A DNA stretch of 64,000 bases from Podaxis mareebaensis. Lineage: Eukaryota > Basidiomycota > Agaricomycetes > Agaricales > Agaricaceae. The stretch spans positions 38,764 through 102,763 of the forward strand of contig JAEUWP010000061.1 in the NCBI GenBank assembly GCA_018524725.1, written 5' to 3'. The notes under the pieces are model-generated. The model saw nothing but the letters and a program-made list of their open reading frames with translations, was not told the DNA's origin and did no database searches. Numbering within the stretch: position 1 is the stretch's first letter; each line of letters starts with the position of its first letter. Shown in pieces: positions 58,203 through 64,000 of the stretch. The translations under genes were made by a program, and so were the position numbers.

Positions 58203-59713
58203 ATGGCTTCTCACAACTGGAATACTGCTGGCAGGAATCAGCATGCTCCAGTTTGTATGTGGACTCTTGACCCTCCAGCTGCTGCTTCTGTACTCATTTT
58301 CCTGCAGTGAAAGCAGATGACCCCATTTTCCATGAAACACTCATCAAGTACCATAAGGAGTGCATCCATGATGATAATCTCCTCTCTGAGCTTCTCTTAG
58401 CAAATCATGGAATCTATATGAAGTTCAGTGGTTTTCTTACCTCTTAAGTGACTCTTGTAGCTTACTTGGGATCTAGGCCACACACAATTAAAAAGTGCTA
58501 TCATGAGCTAGGGCTTTTAAGTGCCCAATGGATAATGAAGAGAATTGATTTGAAAGATGCTGAGCAACTTGTTGTGGATGCTGTCAATAGTGATGCAGGG
58601 GGGCAGCAGGGTATATGCACAATCACTCATGGCATCACTTCAAACAAGGGGTTGTCCTTTCATGGGACTTTGTTAAATTGGTCATGAAGCTCCATTTCCC
58701 TAAAGGGTTTGTGTGTCACTAGCCTGAGTCAAGGAAGATCCCCTGCACACCTAAAGCTCCTGTCAGGATTCATGAGAGATGGTCAGGAGATGGTCACAAC
58801 AAATTGTATTCAATTGGCTTTCCTATCTGGGCCATAGTGGACAATGCAACAGGCAAGTGGCTTGGTGCATAGGTGGTTCCCAGTAACCAGATGATGCACA
58901 TTGTTGTGTATCTGTTCCTGTGTCTTGTTGAAGAGTATAAAGGTCAGTACTATAGCAAATCCTTTCAGTGATGCCAGCCAAAGCTATATATTACAGGAGT
59001 TCTGGTCCAGTTTATGACTGATTGTGGATCTGAGGCAACCATGATATTTGGTTTCACAAATGCTCTTCAGTCTGAATTGTCTCTCTGCTATTTTTCACTC
59101 CTGGACTCACATACCTATCAGGGATATGTATCACCCTGAGTATGCATCAGAGGAGTTGCCAGCTCATGTCTATCTTTGGAGTGTTCATAATGTCTTGATT
59201 GAGAGGTCTTGGCTTTGCTTACACCTTCAATTTGGAAACATGGCTGTTACTTGCTTCCATGAGGGACTTGCTGAAGTAGGAGGACCTTATAACCCAAATA
59301 ATCCTCAGCATTAGTAAGTGTCACCAATCTCTTAAGATATTTGAGGTTTCTCATTTGCTTTAGTGAGTTATGCCAATGGCTTTGGCCAAAGCTTCTGCAA
59401 AAGGAGCTAGCCAAGTTCATGGAAGAATGCAACTCATACAAGTCTCACAAAGACCCTAACAAGCCTGGGCCATCTGGAATGTCCCAGAACACTGCATTTT
59501 CACTTCCTCACAAGTGGGGTGGTCAGATCTTACTTCTTCCCATTGATACTAGCATGGTGAAGGAAATTAAGGAGTATATGGGAGGTGATCAGATTCTTGA
59601 CTTTGTGACTCCAGAGTACTCTGCACAGATCTAGCTAGTCTATGACAGGCTAGGTGTGCAAGATCTGAATTTTGATAATGTCTGGGAGGTTTTCAAGAGC
59701 ATTCTTGCTTAGT
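58203..59713 (+). pseudogene. Degenerate integrase-core transposon protein
   Basis: Reads as a mushroom-type integrase-core protein from about MASHNWNTAG (58203) to ...LAxLNE near 59713. Recognisable blocks: LLSELLLANHGIYMK, HERWSGDGHNKLYSIGFPIW, TDCGSEATMIFGF, ASEELPAHVYLWSVHNVLIERSW and HYELCQWLWPKLLQKEL. Introns still splice sensibly: ~58942-58998, ~59070-59125 and ~59313-59371. Broken by stops at ~58447, ~58720, 58870 and 59632 and by at least one frameshift near 58660. Asp residues of the DDE-type core are visible (SGDGH, TDCGSE). An expected DGHDKL reads DGHNKL, a G-to-A change. Not expressed as an intact protein. Confidence 0.75.
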
Positions 59714-59858
59714 TAAATGAGTAGGCTAGTGGCTCATTAGTTACCAGTAACTAGGCAGAGAAATTCTGGAAATACAAAATTCCTTCCTTTACAATTAATT
59801 ACAAAGTAAATAAATTTTTGCTCTCCTTGAAGATCCTCTGAGCATCACTTCAGCCAAA

Positions 59859-61945
59859 ATGCCTGCTTGTACATCATGCAAGCAGGAGTTTTCTTGACTT
59901 CCTGATAATTCACAATGCTATCAATGTCTCAATTGCCAGTCAAACTTGTCATCAGCTGAAATTTGGGCTGTTTATATATGTTATATCACTAAGCCAAAAT
60001 GGTTAAAGACTCACTGATGGTTTGTCAACCTATTGATAGAACAAGCCACAATGTAAAGGGTGCAGTCTTGTTAATGCAGGCCTCATAAATCCATTGTGCA
60101 ATGGATGTGTTATATATTACCATAAGACTGGCTTTCTGGCATGAAAATAGGCAATATCACTGATCAACACACTATAGGCACATCTTCAGTACCTCCTGTA
60201 ATAATAACACTCCCTGGGGTTGTTCAGTTACTCTTTAACAACATCCAACTTAACTCTACAGCTCAACCACCTATTAGTAATGGAGCAAGTATTCTATGGA
60301 GAGGGCATCAGCCTTTCAAGCAAATGCATCAAGTTCTCACATTGGAAAGCCCACCATATCATCCAATATCAGCACTGGTATCAGCAATGACTGGTTCAAA
60401 TTCCCACTTGGTCCAGCAAAGCTGATTGCTGATTAGAAGCTCAAGAAAACTAAAGCACTTCTGCAGACTATAGGTGAAGGAGCTCAGTTGGAAGCCACCC
60501 TTTGGAAGGTGAAACTTGACTGTAATGGTGAACATTGCATAAAAGAGGTATTCAATTGTATTTCTGACAATATATAACATATATACTGATATTTATTGAC
60601 TGATAGCTCAAGTTGTGCTGAAGTGTGCATATTTTTCCTTGGACTACAGAGTTAAAACAAGCCTTCAATATTCTACTTAGCAAGATCCAGAAAGACTATA
60701 GCCAATCCTATACAGATGCTGTAGATCTTAACTGGTGCATTGATCCTTGAACATCTATATCTAGTATTTTGAAATACTTTGAAGGTCCAACATTGCAGTT
60801 CATATCCATAAAAATTTGACAAAGTCCATGTCACTTCCACCCTCAGATTGGAACAAGTCAATTCAGTGGTTGGAAAAGGAAATCAAAACACATTCATTGG
60901 TGCCACTGTGAGAGCAGAGCAAGGGTATTCCACTGTGGTTCACCTGCACTGCATGAAGCCTTAATATAGCACTGGACTCTGAATTGGCATCTTTGATCAT
61001 CCCTTTATCTGAGCAACCCAAGTGGCAGAAATGCAAGTGGGCCCTTACTACTACTTCCACTACCTCCTATCCAACCCAATCCTCTGCAAGCCAGCATAAA
61101 TGTTTCCAACAATCTAACATTTAGTCATCAGTGATTGATCAATTACCCACCAACCAGGTAGCATTGCCAGCTGATACAGCAATCACATCACCTCAGACTC
61201 CACCTCTGTCTCCACTACCTACTTTGCAGAGTGCCTTCCAACCACCTCAGAACCCACAAAATACAGAGCAACCAATCCTTCATAGTGCCTTTATTCCTCC
61301 ACATATGGTACCAAAATGGACCTGTGACCCATCCATGGTGGCTTATGACTTTGAGCAAATTGTTGCCCAGGTTCAACCAGACCTTTCAGTTGACTTCTAC
61401 TGCCAGCCATAGATCAAAACAATAGAGATTGCAACTGACTAGATAGTATAGGAGGAAACATACAAACTAGATAGTGCTGGTGATGCATGGTGTGAAACAG
61501 GCTATATTGGGCATGGTGGTACAAAACAGGACATCTATGTATGTGTCTTAAATCAATAGTGATGACAAGAGAAAGCTAACTTCCAGTCAAGGCTCACTTT
61601 GGTGGACAAGAATATATTTTAACACAACCTGAGGAGACAGATTGGGGCAGAGACTATGTCAAAGACATCTTGATGGTGGAATACAAGCTTTTGTGCCAAG
61701 GTGATGCACTCAAGGGACATTTTGATGAGTTTACAACAAACTTGGGTGTTGAAGGAATACCCAGTGTGTCTATCCTAGTTCTCATTGAACCATGGGTTCT
61801 AAATGCAATTGACAGAATTCTACTTTAACTTCAAAGACTCTATCTTCAGTGAAATCAAGGGAACCAAGTCATTGGGTGGCCAAAATATTCCCTACTGTTA
61901 TGACCTTTGTATGAACTCAGATTGCAACTAGGCAAAGACTTGAGG
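59859..61945 (+). pseudogene. Decayed gene, possibly a zinc-finger/alpha-kinase-like protein
   Basis: Begins like MPACTSCKQEF, then a premature stop, then LPDNSQCYQCLNC, and further on CKGCSLVNAG-LINPLCNGC, i.e. two CxxC...CxxC clusters. A Pro/Gln-rich stretch follows (61131-61412), then DAWCETGYIGHGGTKQDIY and EYKLLCQGDALKGHF, FNFKDSIFSEIKG. This order resembles, from memory, the Zn-finger plus alpha-type protein kinase genes of mushrooms, but similarity is weak. Many stops and frame changes. CpG-poor like its neighbour. Family assignment is inference. Confidence 0.4.
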
Positions 61946-62044
61946 GTGAGCAAAAGGGAAAGAACTAGTTGGTAAAGTGTAAGGAATACAGGTACTCTAC
62001 CTAGGGTTTATATACTATGGGAGGGGGGAGTGTGGTGTCATTTA

Positions 62045-62147
62045 GGCACAGTACAAAGCAATGAGAACCAATGACATCCTGATGGCACAGCATGAAGCAA
62101 TGAGAACCTCGGAGTGACTACATGCACAGCACAAAGTAATGAGAGTG
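62045..62147 (+). repeat. Imperfect ~40-bp tandem repeat, 2.6 copies
   Basis: Units starting GGCACAG at 62045 and 62084 and GCACAG at 62124, each followed by a variant of AAGCAATGAGAAC. Confidence 0.7.
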
Positions 62148-63302
62148 GTAATCAGGGTTAGGGAAATACAACATAGGATCAGCACATGAGGGAAGTCTAA
62201 TCTTGATGTTACAAGGTTTCTTCTTTGGCTGAGCAATGCCTAAGTTGGAGCCTATCCTTGTAAGAAAGACAAGTAGAGGTCCTAGTCCTCTACAGGTCAG
62301 TAGGAGCTGCTCTGTTTAACCTTGGGTGGCTGTTCATGTTGTCTCTAGGCAGTGAACTCATGTAGATCACACACTCCATAGGACAAGACATTAGCAAGAA
62401 GCCTGAGAGGGAAAAGCTGTCTTCAAGGGTAAAGAGTTGTAGACTTAATGGGCTACTGGTTCACTTGTAAGAGGAGAGGTAACACACATTAAGATTAGAC
62501 TTGCTAATCTACATATCCAGGCAGTGTACATATATGAGTCCAAATGACTACTTTAGGAAGTAGATCAATTGTAGCATAGAGGGTGAATAAGTAGAAGGGA
62601 GAGGTTAAATAGAAAGACATAAGGCATAGGGTGAAAATCTGCAGGAGCAAGCATATTTAATGTGACACAAGTATGACAGAAAAGGTTGAAACTTATACCT
62701 AGTCCTAAGAATAGAAAGTGTCTAAGAATAGAAGTGGTAAGTTTAGTATTCATCACAAATTGTCATCACAAGGGAAGTAAACTCCATGGTACCAGCATGC
62801 TTCATCTACCTTCTTGCACATTTCCCAATCTAATGTCTGCTATAGCTCCATTGTTTTCTGCCAAAGGCTAACCATTATTCATTTCATCAGATCCCAGTCT
62901 TCATAAGTTTGCTCCTCAGTCTCTTCAGTTTCCTTGGTGATCTCAGAGTCTGCAATATTTGTAATATGCCTTTTTAGAAGCAAGGAAACTAGCATGAAGG
63001 ATGCTTGGAGCAAGGGTTCTCATGAAAGTGCTAATGCTAGTGTGTCTGATGTAGGGGATCAAATGGTTCCATTATCAGATAAAGGGAAGGGGAAAAGGCA
63101 GAAATATGCAATGAAAAGGCATATATATCTTTCACTATGCTTCTACAATTTAGTTTGATAATACTTTGAGCTTGATAGGTTCTTCAAAGAAGTGAAAAGT
63201 TGATTACACTGAGGTCAGCTCCAAAAGTGGTGAGTTATCTTATTTTCTAAACTCCTGAGGCTTGTTTACTTATGATATCTTACAGAGGTTGAAATCATTC
63301 CA

Positions 63303-63316
63303 CCCCCCCCCCCCCC
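63303..63316 (+). repeat. C homopolymer, 14 nt
   Basis: Run of C inside a decayed poly-Pro coding trace; its length could be unstable in sequencing and assembly. Confidence 0.85.
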
Positions 63317-63812
63317 AGCTCTGAGTATACTGGCATATGAACCATCCACTAGCACATCTACTAGCTCTGATATGATGCTATTTGCTAGCCCTAGTCATGC
63401 CACTCCTGAGGTCAACAACTCAGTTGTCATCTCATAGACCAAGCATGCTAGTACACTAGTGGATGACTTTGTATCTGATGTGTTTAACTCTTCCCTGATT
63501 TTGGAGGAGCCAATTTTATCTCCTGGACCTGCTAACCACTGGTGGGAGACAGGTTGTAAATTTGACTTCTCCTAAGCTATAATTTATTTTGTGTTTTTCT
63601 CCTCTTTTACAGTTCCAATTTTACTAGCCTTGGTTATTTTAATTGCATAGTGTCTCATAGAGCATGTAGGACTGGCATTTCTCCAACTTTTACTTGATAC
63701 TTGATGATTTTTAATATTTTCCCATAATTGAATTCATGGTTTTTATGTTAGCTTCTCTTGGTAAAGGTTTGGACAAGGCTTTGGTAGTTGGAGTGTATTT
63801 TCTGAATTGAGT

Positions 63813-64000
63813 GAGTTGTGATGCATGCAGAGTTGAGTTGTGACATGCACAGAGTTGAGTTGTGATGCACTCAGAGTTGAGTTGTGATGCACTCAGAGTT
63901 CAGTTGTGATGCACTCAGAGTTGAGTTGTGATGCACTCAGAGTTCAGTTGTGATGCACTCAGAGTTCAGTTGTGATGCACTCAGAGTTCAGTTGTGATGC
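63813..64000 (+). repeat. 22-bp tandem repeat running off the window
   Basis: Unit AGTTGTGATGCACTCAGAGTT(C/G), about 8.5 copies; the first two units are variant (GCATGCAG, ACATGCACAG). Units are contiguous with no spacers, so this is a minisatellite, not a CRISPR-like array. Confidence 0.92.

Larger units (their letters stand above)
61946..63800. other. CpG-poor degenerate region
   Basis: AT-rich, full of stops in all frames. A decayed coding trace is visible near 63290-63570: a poly-Pro run, then PSTSTSTSSDMMLFASPSHATPE and FVSDVFNSSLILEEP. No intact gene or terminal repeat identified. Confidence 0.4.

Noticed and set aside
59297..59372. Premature stop after NNPQH in the integrase relic
   Set aside because: It is removed by an intron (GTAAGT donor, TTTAG acceptor) joining HY to ELCQW, so it is not a mutation.
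63813..64000. Short direct repeats resembling a CRISPR array
   Set aside because: Units are contiguous without spacers and the genome is fungal; it is a minisatellite.

Overview
The window looks like a piece of a basidiomycete (Agaricomycete-type) genome. Nearly every recognisable gene is broken by introns of about 40-70 bp with GT-AG borders. Several families are typical of these fungi: a Zn2Cys6 factor with its zinc cluster at the C-terminus, a serine-rich GPI-type cupredoxin, multi-copy G-domain proteins, tandem GSTs and a degenerate integrase-core transposon. Exon borders below were worked out by hand from frame, splice signals and comparison of paralogues within the window; no search was run.

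Layout. 0-5 kb: the 3' part of an unknown membrane protein, then a phosphoinositide phospholipase C (PLC). 6.1-6.6 kb: a MITE with TA target duplication. 7.9-10.6 kb: a Zn2Cys6 factor and a small unknown protein. 10.7-12.6 kb: the first of three double-G-domain proteins (minus strand). 14-17 kb: a tRNA-Arg relic and an intact tRNA-Arg(ACG). 18-19.2 kb: a secreted cupredoxin. 20-24.3 kb: a second, much longer PLC paralogue (minus). 27.4-28.4 kb: two more tRNA-Arg genes, one with an intron expanded by internal duplication. 29.4-33.8 kb: two more double-G-domain genes in tandem. 34-38.5 kb: a tandem pair of related coiled-coil proteins of unknown function. 40.5-42.4 kb: a Lys/Glu-rich unknown protein. 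43.3-46 kb: a small mitochondrial-type membrane protein divergent from PEX3 (peroxin 3). 46.7-48.7 kb: an SNG1/DUF3533 membrane protein. 50.4-56.2 kb: three GST genes made by tandem duplication, with a relic of a fourth copy. 57-64 kb: a second MITE and a CpG-poor block of decayed mobile-element genes ending in a 22-bp tandem repeat.

The stable core (PLC, PEX3, SNG1-like, small respiratory-type protein) is housekeeping or membrane biology. The part most worth study is the G-domain family. Each of the three proteins carries two G domains. Each P-loop (G1 motif) lies on its own 34-nt micro-exon, with the same intron phases in all six domains. Two of these genes sit directly beside the paired coiled-coil genes.
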